64,000 bases of DNA from Tetrastigma voinierianum (GCA_016808115.1 JAEQBH010005406.1:124001-188000); one strand, 5' to 3'; numbered from the stretch's first letter, positions 11,229 to 24,720 are shown. Notes: generated by a model not told the origin, from the sequence alone. Translations and numbers: made by a program.

Positions 11229-14200
11229 CAGTAAAACCCCGAGAAAATTTAAAAAATTTCTAAAAGTATAAAAAAATTAAATAATAAATTCTTTGAAATG
11301 GCTCGGGAAGCCTAGAATTCCCTAGAACTCGGATAGTGAAAGCGATTTCTTATTTGTTGAGTCCGTCTCCTGAAAATGAGTAACTCTCGAAAAGTTTATT
11401 TGAATTCTGGGTAGTGGGAATTCTTTATGAATTTTTGAAGTTAGGTATCTAGTAATCCCATGAATGAGATTTTCTTAAAAATATCGAGAGTTAGGAAATG
11501 ACTTGAGTTAAGTTCATTTAAAATAAGTTGTTTTGGGACAGAAATGAACCCGGACGGGTCGTGGACGCGTGGCGCAAAATGGACCCCGTCTGACTTAAAC
11601 AAAGGAAGAAGAAAGATGACATTTTTCTCCCCATTTTGGCAATTCTCGGCAGTGGGTGTAAGTAGAGAGAGAAAGGAAAGAAACTCCTCCTTTCTATGAT
11701 CCACGAGTCGGGTGGTGAATTAAATTCGGCCAAAATTTAAAGTTCATACACTCGGCGAGGCTATGCGTGAGTGCGAACAACACGCATCGTGTTTGGAGAA
11801 TAAAAGCTAGTGAGAGAAGCTCTACATTCTCTCTAAGATTCTGACGTCATTTCGGTTTCCGTCGGCGGGCACCAAAAAGTGGATTGCTCATCGAGGCGGT
11901 AGCGTGGACAACTGAAATCGAGAATTTTTTGTTTGAGGTCGACGGAAGTTCGGGAAGGCCGTGGGTCTCGGGTCTTCGGGACTCCAAAAAGTTTCGTCTT
12001 CACTCCAAGAGGTAGGGAACCTTCCTACTCGGGTTTATTTCTTATCTAAATACTGTTTTAGTCTTGGTTGGGCCCTAAGGGCTGTTTGGATTGTGTTCCC
12101 GAACACAAAAATCGTAATTTGCTGATTTGGAGTTGTTCATGTTAAGTTGATTTTCGAGCTGAGTTTGGGATGGGTTTTATACCATGTTTATGGCTGAATT
12201 GTGGACTCAATTAGAGTAGTTTGTTCTTAGGAATTGAAAGAGATTGTTTAGGATGAGTTTGGGTAGGAAAAATAGCATGGTAGGAGCTTTAAGGAGCCCA
12301 GGGAGCCTTGATTTCGTGGGTTTCATGCGACTCTTGGTACTTATTCAATGCAAGCGCCAGAAACCCCGGACGTTCGCTAACTTTCTCGTCAGGAGCTCCG
12401 TTTTTAATTTGAGTACATGGAAGAAAGCCCTTTGAGTTTAAATCCATCCATATATAGTTTGATAAAATTTGAACTCATATTTGGTCGAAAATGATGTATT
12501 AGGCCCTACGGTTCGATGCGTCGATCATTGTTCATACGAGGCCTCGACTTGAACGGTCATAACTTTCTCGATTCGGCGTTTCCGGTTTGGGTGTAGACTT
12601 TATGGAAAGATCTTGGAGTCTAGAATCTGACTATATTCTTTTAAATGGAAATTGGCGCTCACATCCTTGCTGAAAAATTGATTGTTACAACAAGTGTGCT
12701 AATTGTTGGTTGTGTGGATGTGAGGAGTTGTGTGCTGAATTGGCCATTACATGGCAAGTTGTAGGCTATCTTAGGTGCATGATTTTCCATGAATTAGCCT
12801 AGGAAATGAGGTGTTTCATTACTTGCCTAGGTAGTGACTTGATGAAATGCTAACATGTGTTTGTATGATTGATTGAAATGACATTTCTTGGTTAAGAGGT
12901 GTCATGCTTGGATGTCAATATGTGTGCTCTAACATGTGGGTTTGTGATGTGATTTCGTGTGGGCGTATTTATTTATTGTTGGCGTATTTATGAAATTTGG
13001 ATTTATTGGGCGCATAACGTGTGATGTAGCTAGGATTTGAGTATGACATTACTTGTCTAAGTAGTGGTCGAATGATGTTGATGCATGCTTGTTTGATGTG
13101 TTGTTATGAATGCTGATAAATGTTAGTATATATTTGCATGCATATTAACGTTTAATGAATGTGAACATTTGTATTGCATTAGATTTTATGAGTATCCATG
13201 GTACACGATTAAGTGTCTGATATAAGTGTCTATCTAGGAATCTTTACTTATACATTAGGCATGACTTAGAGTGCCCAATGGCCTGGTGCATTCTGGCAGT
13301 GCCACGGGGACATCGTATGGTATGGTGTGAGTCTGCATGGTCGTTGTCGTCGCCATCCTTGGTGAATGGGTTGTGAACTTTCGTACTTTGGGCCAGTCGA
13401 TGGAAGTCACGGTTTCTGCGTAGTTGACAATCAGCATTGTGTTTAGTGTCGATGGTGAGGCCGATGAAATGGGATAAGTCCGTTAGTCTCATGGTTGCAT
13501 AGCATACAAATTAATACTCGTGTGTTAAGGCAGTGCAGAAAGTAGGGATGAGCACCCTGGTGAAAAACACGGAACTTTGCGATTCCAGCGGGACCCCGCG
13601 TCGGTGAAAGGCAGAAAATGCATATACACACGACACTTGATTACATCAAGTGGCACTGGAGGATAAAACCAGTGGGTATGGGTTTATAAAACAAAAAAGC
13701 TTTTGTTTTATGAAATAAATGATTTTATAAGGGGACATCTAAAAAGCCTTTGGATTTGAAAAAGAAATGAAAATGACTTTAAAAAATGATCATTGGATGT
13801 GATCCGGAAAAATAAAGGTTTTTATCACTCATGGGTTATCGTGTGTGAGAGAGTCGGTGAGGACTTGATCGTAGGGGCGTGATGGTCGCGTCTCATTCAT
13901 GACAAGTAGGATTATGTGCTAGGATTGCATGTCCTAGGTTGGTGTGTGCTTGGTTGTTTGACCATTCATGTGCATTTAGGTGGGAATGGCCCTTGTAGGA
14001 CTTATCTCTACTGGGCGTTAGCTCACCCTATCGTGGGACCCCTCTTTCACGTACAGGACATGTGCAGGCAGATGGTGCTCCTTAGAGGCCAGGATTATGA
14101 AGCGGGTTGAATTGTGGCCTTGATTCATGTTTTGTATATTATATTAGAACATGTTAGTTTTAATATAATGTTTTGTATTAAGAGTGATGTGATAACTCTT

Positions 14201-14484
14201 GGTAGGCGATTGATATAGATTGTATTTATGGATATATGGGCCATCGTAGCCATTTTACCTAAGTATGTGGACCGTTGTGGTTGTTGTATAATACTAGGAC
14301 AGGTTACCATGAAATTGCACAGGTTGTTTTTTTGGGTAGAGCTCCACTGTACAAAGGAATACGCAGATTTTAGATAAATCTAGGTCGAAAGGAAAAAAGG
14401 GGACTTCGATAGGTGGTGTCGGGTTACGACATCCTGAAATTCTCCGTGGAGTTGGCGGGTTGTTAACGGACCCAGAGTTTGGGG
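11229..14484 (+). mobile_element. Solo or truncated gypsy-type LTR (LTR-A, + strand)
   Basis: Starts near GTAAAACCCCGAGAAAAT, the usual opening of plant gypsy LTRs (TGTAAAACCCCGAG...). Inside, GTTAGCTCACC (about 14018) and GTACAGGACATGTGCAGG (about 14051-14068) resemble conserved words near the 3' end of such LTRs. It ends near GAGTTTGGGG(TGTCGC). No primer site, polypurine tract or polyprotein adjoins it, so only the LTR remains. Boundaries are approximate and no target duplication was found. Confidence 0.6.
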
Positions 14485-15300
14485 TGTCGCGAGTCCCGCT
14501 TTTTTTGGGACCTGATTTGCGAAAATGAAACAGAGTCTCCTTGCTGCGAGCTCACGAGAAGCCAACTGTCTATTATAACTACGACAAATGACATACAACG
14601 ACTTCGTCGAGTCGCGCTCTGGCTAAGCCTAACCACATAAAACCCATTATCCAACAAGCTATATAAGCACATGACTATGAAACCATAGTCCACAAGAGTT
14701 TAAAATTACATCCCTTTTATATAAAACATACGTGAATTAAGCATTATAATATGTTTTACAAAATATTAATCAAGCTTGCAATCCCGGCTTTCTTCTGTCT
14801 CGGCCTCTTGTGAGAGTGATTTCCTACTGTCCCTGTACATGAAGGGTCCCACGGCAGGGTGGCAATGCCCAGCAGTGAAATCCCTCTGAGGCGGCTGCAG
14901 CCTGAGATCTTGCATGCGTGTCGTCACCGTGAAATAAACTTATTACGCCGGAAGATCTTAAATCTAGAGATGAAGCACACATGTCATGAATGAGATGCGA
15001 CTCGACATATTTCCCATGTACTTAAGCCCTTCTGACTCCCACCACTTATCTTATGCCAGTGAGAAACCACCATTGGTATTTATTCAAATGGTCCTTTATA
15101 CGAACAAAAGCCTTTGTTTTATAAATAAAACATTGGACAATCTCCGAAACTGCTTTAAAACAAAAGCATTGGACAATCTCCGAAACCGCTTTACTCTTTA
15201 GGACATTGTCCTTAGACCAAGCCCGCACCATCAACACCATGCACAGTGTTGATTCACAACCATGAAGACTGTGGAGCTCTATTGGGCGTGCCGTCCGATG
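14485..15300 (-). mobile_element. Truncated gypsy-type LTR (LTR-B, minus)
   Basis: Begins TGTCGCGAGTCCCGC, directly touching the end of the + strand LTR-A. It carries the layout seen in other minus LTRs here: a run like AAGCATTATAATATG..., then GAAGGGTCCCACGGCAGGGT and a gene-poor tail. The second half is missing where LTR-C begins. The short word ATTGGACAATCTCCGAAAC is duplicated at about 15133 and 15169. Confidence 0.5.
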
Positions 15301-17226
15301 TGTAGCGCCCGAACCGGGGTATGCGGTGACTACCCATCAACTGCGAAAATCTATTTGTCTCGTATCACGAGAGGCGCGTACTGATAAAAATGTCTCTTGG
15401 GCTCATAAAATCCGACTCATCAAAACAATTATCACAACTATATTCAATTATCTCCCGATAATTTAATAGTTTCACTTTTATACAAACATATATTAAAACT
15501 AAAAATTCTGCACATAATGTTATATCCAAAAGCATCAAAGTTACAAACCTACTTCTTCAAAATCGCTCTAAATGCGAGCCTCTCAAGCGCTCCCCGCATC
15601 TTGAAAATATAACTCGACAGTGGTGAGCTTATCGCCCAAGAGCGAATCACCCTAAATGGGCTACTCCACCTAAGTGCATACGCAATGTTCCAAAATAAAC
15701 ATACACTCAAGTAAAATATGTGGATCCTACTTGAATGTCTACATGATCACCCCATGTCACGAGTCCTCATCGACTCACTCCACACTTCACTGGGTCTACG
15801 TGATGCTAAAATAATCATTTTCAAAACAAAACCCTGCTCTGAAATATACTACCGAACGACGGTAGTGGGCCACGCGACTACCTCCGAGGTGAATTGGCTG
15901 GTGAGCTTCCGAAACAGCCATGGTCCTCATTCGCGATCCGTCGTCCATCTCCCAACTCCAATTCTCCCCAATATCATCCCGTGAAATTCCTTTTGCAACC
16001 ATATCCGTGCATAAAAACACCATGTCATGCACTCACACCTAATTCTAGGTTACCCAGTGCATATGAAAATGCATTATGCCATTTTTCAAAATCATTTATA
16101 CAATATGTCAATATGCATATTTTCAATCCACTACATTTTCTCTTAGACTCCATATATATTTATACCTTTATATGGATTTTAAATTTGGAGTCTAAGAGCA
16201 CTAAATTTGGAGTCCTAACGAAGGAGTTATGCAAGTTACAAGCCATGAAGAAAATTAGCAACATTGCAGCACCTATATTGGCAGTACAATGTATTCATTA
16301 TTTTTTATTACACATGTCAAATTGTATTAAGATATATATGGATGGATTCTAGACTCAAATACCTTTCCATAAAGTCCAAGAACATGCGAATCGGAGTTTG
16401 GACAAAAAAGTTATGGTCGTCCAAAGTTGGAGGCTTCACATGAATGCTGACTCCACGCAGCCAGATTTTTTTCTTTCTTTCCTTTGTGCTCGAGAGCACC
16501 ATCCAAACAAATTCCTAGAGCTCAACCGCACCAAAACGACTTAGATGGAAAACAACCTGAGAGGAAGGTTCCCACTCTTGAGCTACGGTTTTCAAGACCC
16601 GAAGCTCAAAACCCATGGCTCCCAAATTCTTCCTCGTCGAATTTCCGATGAAACTCGGTTTTAGTGTCCACGCTGTCCCCGACGAGTATTTCTGATTTTA
16701 AGTCTCGCCCGATGCGAGATGACCCCATGGTTCAGAGATTCCTAGAGAGAAGTCAGACCTTCTCTCTCTACCATTTCAAAACCTGATTTTTGGGAGATCT
16801 TTCTCCGAAATGAGATTTTTCCTTTTTTTTATACTTTGGACACTTGGCTCAAGTCGCGCCACGTGTTCACTCTGGTCCTGGGTTCGTTTATGTCTCGAAA
16901 CGAATCATTTATTTTTAGTTCAATTTATTTTAAATGAACTTAGCTCAAGCCATCTCCCGACTTCCGAGATTTTCTGAAGAAAATTATTTCGCCCCAGAGT
17001 CAATGAGACTCACCACCCGTAAAAATCGTAAAATTTCGAATTATCCTCGTAATCTCGACTCTAAACCTTCTCAGATCCGCTAGGGATTTCATGGTGACTT
17101 AATCCATCATGCAAATCCGTTTGTCATCCGAGATATAGAGAATTTTTTAGGCTTCCCTGAGCCATTCCATCAATTTTACTATTCTTGACATTTTTCAAAA
17201 TTTTTTTTATTTTCCCGAGTTTTACA
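15301..17226 (-). mobile_element. Gypsy-type LTR (LTR-C, minus)
   Basis: Starts TGTAGCGCCCGAACCGG and ends TTCCCGAGTTTTACA, the reverse complement of a TGTAAAACTCGGG LTR opening, so it is about 1.93 kb and TG...CA bounded. No internal domain follows on either side. Flanking five-base words CGATG and TAAAT do not match, so one boundary or flank has been rearranged. It appears inserted in, or recombined with, LTR-B. Confidence 0.6.
16140..16198. repeat. 13-bp perfect inverted repeat inside LTR-C
   Basis: Arm CTCTTAGACTCCA at 16140-16152 is exactly complemented by TGGAGTCTAAGAG at 16186-16198, with a 33-nt AT-rich loop. Confidence 0.8.
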
Positions 17227-18372
17227 TAAATGGTATAGTATATGTACAATGTAAAGTGACCTTTTTTTTTCTTACACTTAAACATATCATGCAAAATTAT
17301 ATTATTAAACATAAATGAATTATTTCAACTAACAATATATAATTTTATTTCCGTGATCGAATTGTGTACAATCCTCATGTATAAATATGTGTTACATTTA
17401 AATTTGTAAAATTTAGGTTTCACTGCAATTTTAGTATCATACAATCAAATTATATTACCATTTAAAATCTAAGATAAAACCAAATACTTGTCATTTTCAT
17501 TAATTCCATGCATGTAACTATTTTTAATCAACACCACATAAAATGAAAGGAATGTAGTAAACGCATTAAAAAAAGGAGAAAGAAATGGATCAAGAAACCC
17601 ATTTTAACCATATTTCTTCCTTTTCCTCTTTTTTTTCCTTCCAATAAGCTAGAATTTTACTGAGTTTTTAAGAGATATTATTCATAGTACATTCTCAAAA
17701 TTTAGACTCTTTCAATTTTATACTCACAATGTTGTATTTATGGTTATTGATTCATCCATAAGTTGGTGATATTGTAGCCAATCTAAATTTAAAAAAATTA
17801 GTTGCCATAAATTCAACCTTTTAGAACATAGAAATGATACGTGACCAGAGATTGATTGTTAGATTAGAAACATAAAATATTTTCTACATGCTTCAAAAAT
17901 ATTGTAGTTTTTTATATTAATGGTACAATGGAGAAAAAGCAAGCTTAAAATGTTCCATGGTTCATTAAAGATATCTTCTTTTTTTGTGAAAAAACCTGTA
18001 CACATTTGATGTATTTTAATTCATCCACGGGGTGGATTGATCAATATATGTGAAGTACACAATTCAAAGATAAATGAATCCATATATAAACATATAAAAG
18101 ATCTTAATTAAAATGGTTTGGTCAATTACGATTGCATGCATATGTGAAAGAATAAATTCAACACGGCATATATAGAGAATTTATCAAGGAAATAAAAAAC
18201 AATTTTGACTTTTGACCCCCAAAAAATCTGATATTTTTAGGTTGTTAATATCTATACTTGAATTAAGTCTTAAATTCCACTATTTACTCTTAACTCTTTA
18301 CATTTTCTACCAACTTGATATGATATTTACAAATAAGTTCATGAATATCAAGACTTGTTAACATAAACATAT

Positions 18373-18416
18373 ACTCTCTCTCTCTCTCTCCCCTCTCTCT
18401 CTCTCTATATATATAT
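18373..18416. repeat. (CT)n(TA)n microsatellite
   Basis: CT units, briefly broken by CCC, followed by TA units. Confidence 0.9.
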
Positions 18417-18574
18417 AAGGCATACTTTAATTACATAATGAAAGGTGAAATAGAAATCACATGCACATAACTCTTACTTGTGAACTTGTAGGAGAATGAA
18501 TTAAGGGGAACATTACCAAAGGATGTGTATCTTTTTTTATCTAGGTTGAAGTCCGAACCAAAAGGAGATAGATT

Positions 18575-18902
18575 GTGTAATGGGGCATTAAAATGCATAT
18601 AATAGAGCATTGCTCAAGATTACATGCTTATGATTATGATTATTCATATGTTTTTCTTCATTTCATTACAATTATTTCTTTGGTATATAAGATGTCAATT
18701 GCAAAGAAAAATCAAAAATTAGGATGTGCCTCATTTTAGATGAGGTGGTGATGTCTAAAACCAAAAATGTGATAGAAAGGCCATAACGATGTGTAACAGA
18801 GGCATTAAATTGAATATAATTGACCATTGATTAAATATTATGATTAATCATATGTTTTTCTTTCCCAAGTTTTTCATTTCTACAATATTTCTTTGCATAG
18901 AA
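18575..18902. repeat. Diverged duplication, period about 215 bp
   Basis: Segments at about 18575-18690 and 18792-18902 share TGTGTAA..GGCATTAAA, ATGATTA.TCATATGTTTTTCTT and ATTTCTTTG in the same order. Probably an old tandem duplication. Confidence 0.55.
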
Positions 18903-19488
18903 AATACTTTTTTCTTAATAATCGCTGAAAACCAAAGTTTTATTATATAGTAACAAATTTTATTCCATACAATTCTTTATTAAAACTCATGGTTTTGTAG
19001 TTTCTCAAGAAGCTTCCACTCTTGCTGCCATGAGTGTTTGTAGCTATGTTTTCATCTTCTCTTTGGTTTTCATTGTCTTTAAGAAATGTTCTATTTATAA
19101 ATTGATTACTTAATTTAACCATACATGACAATATATACAAAACTAAATTGTAGGAGATGTATTCTTTTAAATAAACTAAGGTTTAATAAATTCTAGATAT
19201 TTGAAATAATAGTTGTCCCTCTACATGAACACGATTAAAAAAAAATGTTGATTTAAATTTACCTTATACATTTGATACTTATATTAAGCTAACTCCTTGG
19301 ATGAAGCCATATATACTTTCTCAACCATCAAACATTGGATCTCATTTTTGAAAGTTTCTGACCTATCAGAAAACTTCCAATCAACGACTAATAAAGTGAT
19401 TAATAAGACATGGAATTTTTTCTTTTGAAACAAACGTATGTTACTAGAGTTATTGACACTTTGATAACTTCTGATGCCTCAAGACATT

Positions 19489-19914
19489 TGGTCAGGATTG
19501 GTCCATATTTGCTTTAGTTCATTGGCAACCTTAGTTGACATAGAGTTGGTTAGCCAGTTGTGGAGTTTCAGGTTTTATTGATGGGTTGGTTATTAGTTGA
19601 AGAACAAACCCCATTGAAGCTAGCTTATATGTTAATTAGAAAAGTTTGTGGTAAGTTGAGTCGAGGAGTGAGAAAGTGAGGCATAGGGTTGAGTGTGGTG
19701 TGACCCTCAAAAGAGAGAAAGCTAGTGAGAGGTTAATAGGAGAGAGGAAGTCACTTGTGTAATGACTCTACATGCTATGTGACTGGACATGCATGCATTA
19801 GGCTGCAATGTGATTGGACATTCATGAGGCTTATGTAGAGTTTTAAAACCGAGCTAAAAAACCCATTGTTTTATCTCTTCTCTCAACTTGTTCTTGATGC
19901 ATCAAACTTAATAA
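19489..19914 (+). repeat. copia-1 5' LTR
   Basis: Pairs with 30797-31215. Shared words include GATTGGTCCATATTT, CAGTTCATTGGCAA, TTATATGTTA and AGGTTAATAGGAGAGA. The right end is set by the primer-site-like sequence. Confidence 0.8.
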
Positions 19915-19928
19915 TTGGTGCATAGAGC
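19915..19928 (+). other. copia-1 primer binding site (degenerate)
   Basis: TTGGTGCATAGAGC resembles the plant tRNA-iMet primer site TTGGTATCAGAGC and lies at the LTR end. Confidence 0.6.
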
Positions 19929-20029
19929 GTGGATAGAACATGCAACCTTCAAATCAGTCAAAACTCTGCTTCTTCATCAAGAACGATTATATCTTGTCTC
20001 AGGTAATTCTGGGACGGCTACACAACAAG

Positions 20030-20514
20030 TTCGAGGTAATAAATTCACTGAGAGAATGACTTTAGTATATGGAGAATGAAGATGAAGGCCTTATTGGTCC
20101 AACAAGGTCTCTCAGCTGCCATTGATGAACAACCATGGTGAAACTCAAGTAATCTAATGAAGATAAGACTGATGACATTGAAGAAAAGGATCATAATGCC
20201 ATCTTATTGTCCCTAGGCAATGAAGTACTTTGAGAGATATCAATTAAAATAAAAGATTTGGCCATGGGAGAAGCTACAAGCCTTGTAGATGAAGAGGTCC
20301 TTGGCTAATCGACTGTATCTCATGAAACGGCTATACACACTTCAAATAGAGAATGACGAGGACTTGAAAATCACCTCGGTGACTAGAACAAGGTGATGTT
20401 GGATTTAACTAGCATTGGAGTCAAGATTGAGGAGGAGGATCAGACCTCCATTCTTCTCAACAATCTACCAAAAACTTATTAGCGTTTTGTAGACTCTATA
20501 ATAGATTTAATAAT
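20030..20514 (+). pseudogene. copia-1 gag remnant
   Basis: Translated in pieces across frames, this gives copia gag signatures: MKALLVQQGLSAAID near 20082, SLANRLYLMKRLYTLQIEND around 20295-20355, and a GVKIEEEDQ-type segment near 20420. Copia gag forms the particle shell of the retrotransposon. Several stops and frame changes make it non-functional. It runs into reverse transcriptase sequence with no protease or integrase between, so about 2-3 kb of the normal element is deleted. Confidence 0.7.
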
Positions 20515-20709
20515 TTGAAGCCTTTGCTAACTCCTCTCTTAGCTCAGTTAAAGCTCTCTCATGTCCAAGCTCCCTCAAGGGAAGATGAGAGAGTACTCCT
20601 TATGAGCAAAATAGATTATGCTAATATGGTTGGGAGAATAATGTATGCCATGCTTTATACTATATTGAATTTGTCATATTCCATAAGCATTGTGAGCTCC
20701 ATTTGTGAA
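20515..20709 (+). pseudogene. copia-1 reverse transcriptase C-terminal fragment
   Basis: The open frame contains MSKIDYANMVGRIMYAMLYT then SYSISIVSSICENP. This matches the copia block (M-S-K-x-x-Y-x-x-x-V-G-x-L-M-Y-A-M) just downstream of the reverse transcriptase active site. It breaks off exactly at the left edge of the inserted gypsy element. Confidence 0.8.
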
Positions 20710-20714
20710 AATCC

Positions 20715-23254
20715 CGTGATGCCCAAATTCGGGGTCATTTTTTTTCATACAAGAGCTCATGTACAACTTCTTTACATACCAAAATATGTAAAACTATATC
20801 ATGCTCTAACATATTTTACAAAAATGTGTTTCTCAAGGCCACAACCTGGCCTTCTTAGTACCACACACCCTCAAGGAGCCATTCTCTCGGTACCCTCGAA
20901 AGGAGGATCCCACGACAGGTGAGCAAAGCCCAGAGAGTGATAATTCCTACAAGGGTTACTCCCACCTAAAGTGTACATGCAATGGTCGTGTAAACAAACA
21001 CACATTCAAGTAAATGTCTACATGAATGCGTTGGCATGTCATGCATGAAATGTCATCATGCCCATATCCCAAGTCACTCATCGACTCTCACACGCAAGCA
21101 ATGCAAAGTGTGAAACCAATCGTCATTTTGTTCCATCAATGACCATTTTTCAAAACAAAGTTTTTGTTTTTAAAACTTAACTCCATTAGAAAACTTCCAA
21201 TGTTCAATTCAGGTGTTTGCATTTGTGGGACGACTCGATTACATCTTCGATGCCGCACCTTTTCGACACTTTTGACGGGCTTTCATCGCTGGTGATCACG
21301 TCTAACCTCAATAAATTTGGGTCTTTCATCCTGGGGGGGAATCTACCCCATCTTGTTACGCCCAACACACGTATATTTATTTTCATTTCTTTTAAAACCG
21401 TGCGACTCATTTTGGACGTTGTCCCTTGTTACATACAGCCCACCATCGAACACCAAACACAGTGTCGATCTACCACGCACTCCATTCGACATACCTTCGA
21501 ACACCAAACACAAGGTTTCCATCTCTACCATGCACTCACACCCATGTCATATGATGTTCTAGTACATGCAATGCACTATGCCACTCAGCTTCATGCATGT
21601 GTATGATAATACTACATGAACCATTACATACCATGGATAATTATAATTGGTACATATAATTAATATCCATTTATAACCCATGTTAATACATCATACAACA
21701 TACATTAACATGTCATATCTAATAATCGCATGTCATTCATACAAAGCAATAACACAACCAGTCAGCTAACTGACGATCCAATGTATAAATTCTCACGCCC
21801 TTCACAACGGGCTTCCATGAGTCCAAGAACACCCAAAACTAGTCCGACAAGTTATGACTCCACCGAAGTCGAGGTCATACGTAATCAAACCCAACCAGCC
21901 GACCGACTGGGCCGAGATGTCCCGAATTGTCCGGAGAGTCAGCTGATCCGGATGAGCTCACCCACGCCCTCCATAGGCACATGGATGGAATATCGACCAA
22001 TGGCTTTCCAGAGTCTAAGAGAATTCAAACTGAGTTCGACTTAAGAAGTTATGACCTTCCAAGTCGAGGTCACACGTAGTCAAACCCACCGAAATTAATC
22101 TCGACTACCGAAATGACTTGACCCGCCCGAGCCCTACCGATATCCACTATCCTCTAGCTGGCCGACTCTAGCAAACACTTCACAGTCGACTCCTCTACAC
22201 AAATTCGACCTCACAAATGACCCTTCAGGTCGACCCCACAAATGAATTCTCACAGTCGACCCCACAATGACCCCCACAAGCCGACCCTCACACACCCCAT
22301 AGCCGACCTCACAGATGACCCTACAGCCGATCTCTACAAGATGACCCCACAGTCGATCTCACACCGACCTCTACAGCCGATCTCACAACCGACCTCCTCG
22401 CCCATTAGATCGTTTCCTCGAGTAAAGACCAACTCGTCTACAAACCGAATTGAAAAATTAAAAGCCTAACATGTTCACTACAATGTGGCTACAATTCTAC
22501 TGCATACACACTCCAAATTTCCTTTCTTTCCCACCCAAAACCGCCTAAAGTCCTGCTCATGTGTACTACCACAATGTGGTACCTTTCGGTTCAAAATACA
22601 ACCAACCATTCCCAGTACAAAGACAACCACCACACAACCCTTGCGTGATACAGAAAGTAACTGGGGTGCAGTGAGAAAGACCCACCTCTCGAGCGTCTGT
22701 TGAACTCCATTCTGGCCTATGCAAAGCCTCCTTTCCGTGAGATGAACTCTCCTCTTGCTCCACTCAACAATTTGGCCCGATCGTCAGAAATTTAGAGAGT
22801 AAACAGCCCTTTCTCTAAAACTCTCTCTTTCACCATCATTTTCCTTTCACCTTCCCAAACCTGGGCCGAGAAGATAGAAGTCGGGCGAGATGTCCTCTCA
22901 CTTGCCACTGTCTAATTCCTGCGGCTCCTGGACACTTTATCACCTTATCCATCTCACCTCGATTCCCTCCAATCATGTGTTGCCACATGTCCACTTGAGC
23001 TATTTGTTTGACTAGCTCTCCACTTGACACGTGTCTCATCTTGAGCTCCTCAAATGCGTCAAGTGTTCCTCACTACCCTTGGTGCCTCGAAAAACGCGAA
23101 ATTCCGACTGTCTCGAAATTCGAAGAAAAATTTAGCGAGACGATTCCAACGGTGAAGTCCGTTTCATCATCCGAGATATAGAAAATTCCATTTATGAATC
23201 GAAATTTCACTGCTTAATTCCTTTATCCTAAAAATTTGGATTTTTCTGATTTCA
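20715..23254 (-). repeat. 3' LTR of the non-autonomous gypsy element
   Basis: Shares TTTTCATACAAGAG, AAATATGTAAAACTATAT, ACGGGCTTTCATCG and CCTCGCCCATTAGA with 25569-28631 in the same order. Contains the GCCGACCTCACA minisatellite. Confidence 0.75.
22188..22405. repeat. CAGCCGACCTCACA-type minisatellite in LTR
   Basis: About a dozen degenerate units around GCCGACCTCACA / GTCGACCCCACA, spaced 14-20 bp. A diverged copy lies at the matching place in the other LTR (27566-27790). Confidence 0.75.
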
Positions 23255-23270
23255 AGATTCTCCCCTTAAA
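23255..23270 (-). other. Polypurine tract of the gypsy derivative
   Basis: Minus strand reads TTTTAAGGGGAGAATCT next to the LTR edge, the usual plus-strand priming tract. It is followed by the GAAATTC words typical of the end of gypsy internal domains. Confidence 0.6.
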
Positions 23271-23714
23271 AGAATTTCATTCAAATTCCACACACACAAG
23301 CACAAATCACATGCGCATGTAACCTCTACACAACTCAATTTCGCTTGTTTAAGCCGACGACCTTCCGTTGTCACCTACCACTGACAACTGATGTGGGTCG
23401 CCACCCTAATCCATGTCAAGAACGATACCCAATTCCGACAATGTCTACCACCTGAAGGTCCATCATGAGCAGAATCCCTGAGATCTTTGACTCACAAGCC
23501 CGACCTATATGATTAACACTCACCCTAGTTCCTAGGGAAGAATTTACATACTTTGCCTTTCTAGGGTTTCCACCTCTAAGCCTCAAACATCGACACTAGA
23601 TGCAACAGTAAGCATGAATATGATGCATCCAAATTTAAACGACACTCTTGTGAGAGCGTAAACGCATTTCTGTACACTCAGACCACCAAGCAAGCTCTAC
23701 CTCGTGGGTACCAC

Positions 23715-24720
23715 GACCCCCGCTCTAGACAATCCCCGTCTGCTGCCTGTGTCGCGACAATAGTAACATATCGCCCGCCTGGGCCTATGTAGTAGATGTG
23801 CCAGAAAACACTCGGGGACTGACACTGCCCTGACCGTACTAGGGGGTGAGGAACAAACTACGTCGCGTCATCCACTCGACGCCGTGGACGCACCATCCCG
23901 AAACTCGGGATCCTGCCTCTCGTGGCAATCCTGCCTATAATGTCCGTGCCGCGGCACCGAAACACGCCTCCGGGCCCTAGCTGGCAAGGATCCTGCGCCT
24001 CCTCTTAGATGGCTGGTCCTGCCTCGAGACTTCAGCAAACAAGGGGTCTTTGCTCTATTAAACCAGAGGAGGCCCGATCCTCCCTCTTCCCACTCACTGC
24101 AGCCATTCTCGTGCATCCTCTATCTTCCTCTTCTCTCTATGGTCAGAATACCCACCATAATCCATGTCTCAGAGAAGTGAGGCCCAATCTTTCCCCGAAT
24201 GGACAATCCTTAGTCCATTCCTCAAATCTCCTTACCTGGTCAAGTCTCATGTCACGTCATCCCCGAAACATGCTAACTCCGTGAACTTAGACAAGCATTC
24301 GAAAGACCGGTCATGGATCCTCACCTTAACTCAAGGATCTCCTAAGCCTCGCATACCCAGCCGATGCTTCAAGAAACTCGTCATAAAGAGCTCTCAAAAA
24401 TCTCCCCATGTCATTGCCTCCAAATTTCGAGGCCTTCACCTGGGCCTACTATGCCCGGACTCACCCTTGCAGGAATGCTTAGTCGTATGCGTGCCGGCAT
24501 CGAGGTAATCTCCATAGCCTCCAGCCCTCTACTCGCTGAACCAATGGGTCAACCACCACCTAGCTCCTTCCCCAAACGAGGAGGATGATGCTGCACTGAA
24601 CCCCTGAGGTCGCCGACCCTTCCTGACCGCCAACCGCACTAGTCCGTGCAAAGGTGGTAAACAGTCACGCTCCACAAATGCCTCACGATCAAAGCCTGCT
24701 TGGTCGCCATCGCCTGGACG
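23715..24720 (-). pseudogene. Gypsy gag remnant with degenerate zinc knuckle
   Basis: Minus-strand reading near 23720-23770 gives CYYCRDTGSRRGLS, resembling a CCHC zinc knuckle (C-x2-C-x4-H-x4-C) that has lost the histidine and the last cysteine. Upstream, frames rich in Pro, Gly and Arg fit the linker before the knuckle. No continuous gag frame survives. The assignment rests mainly on the knuckle-like motif and on position between primer site and polypurine tract. Confidence 0.45.

Larger units (their letters stand above)
17227..19488. other. AT-rich gene-free stretch
   Basis: No coding or transposon domain recognised. It contains a CT/TA microsatellite at 18373-18416 and a diverged duplication at 18575-18902. 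Confidence 0.5.
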
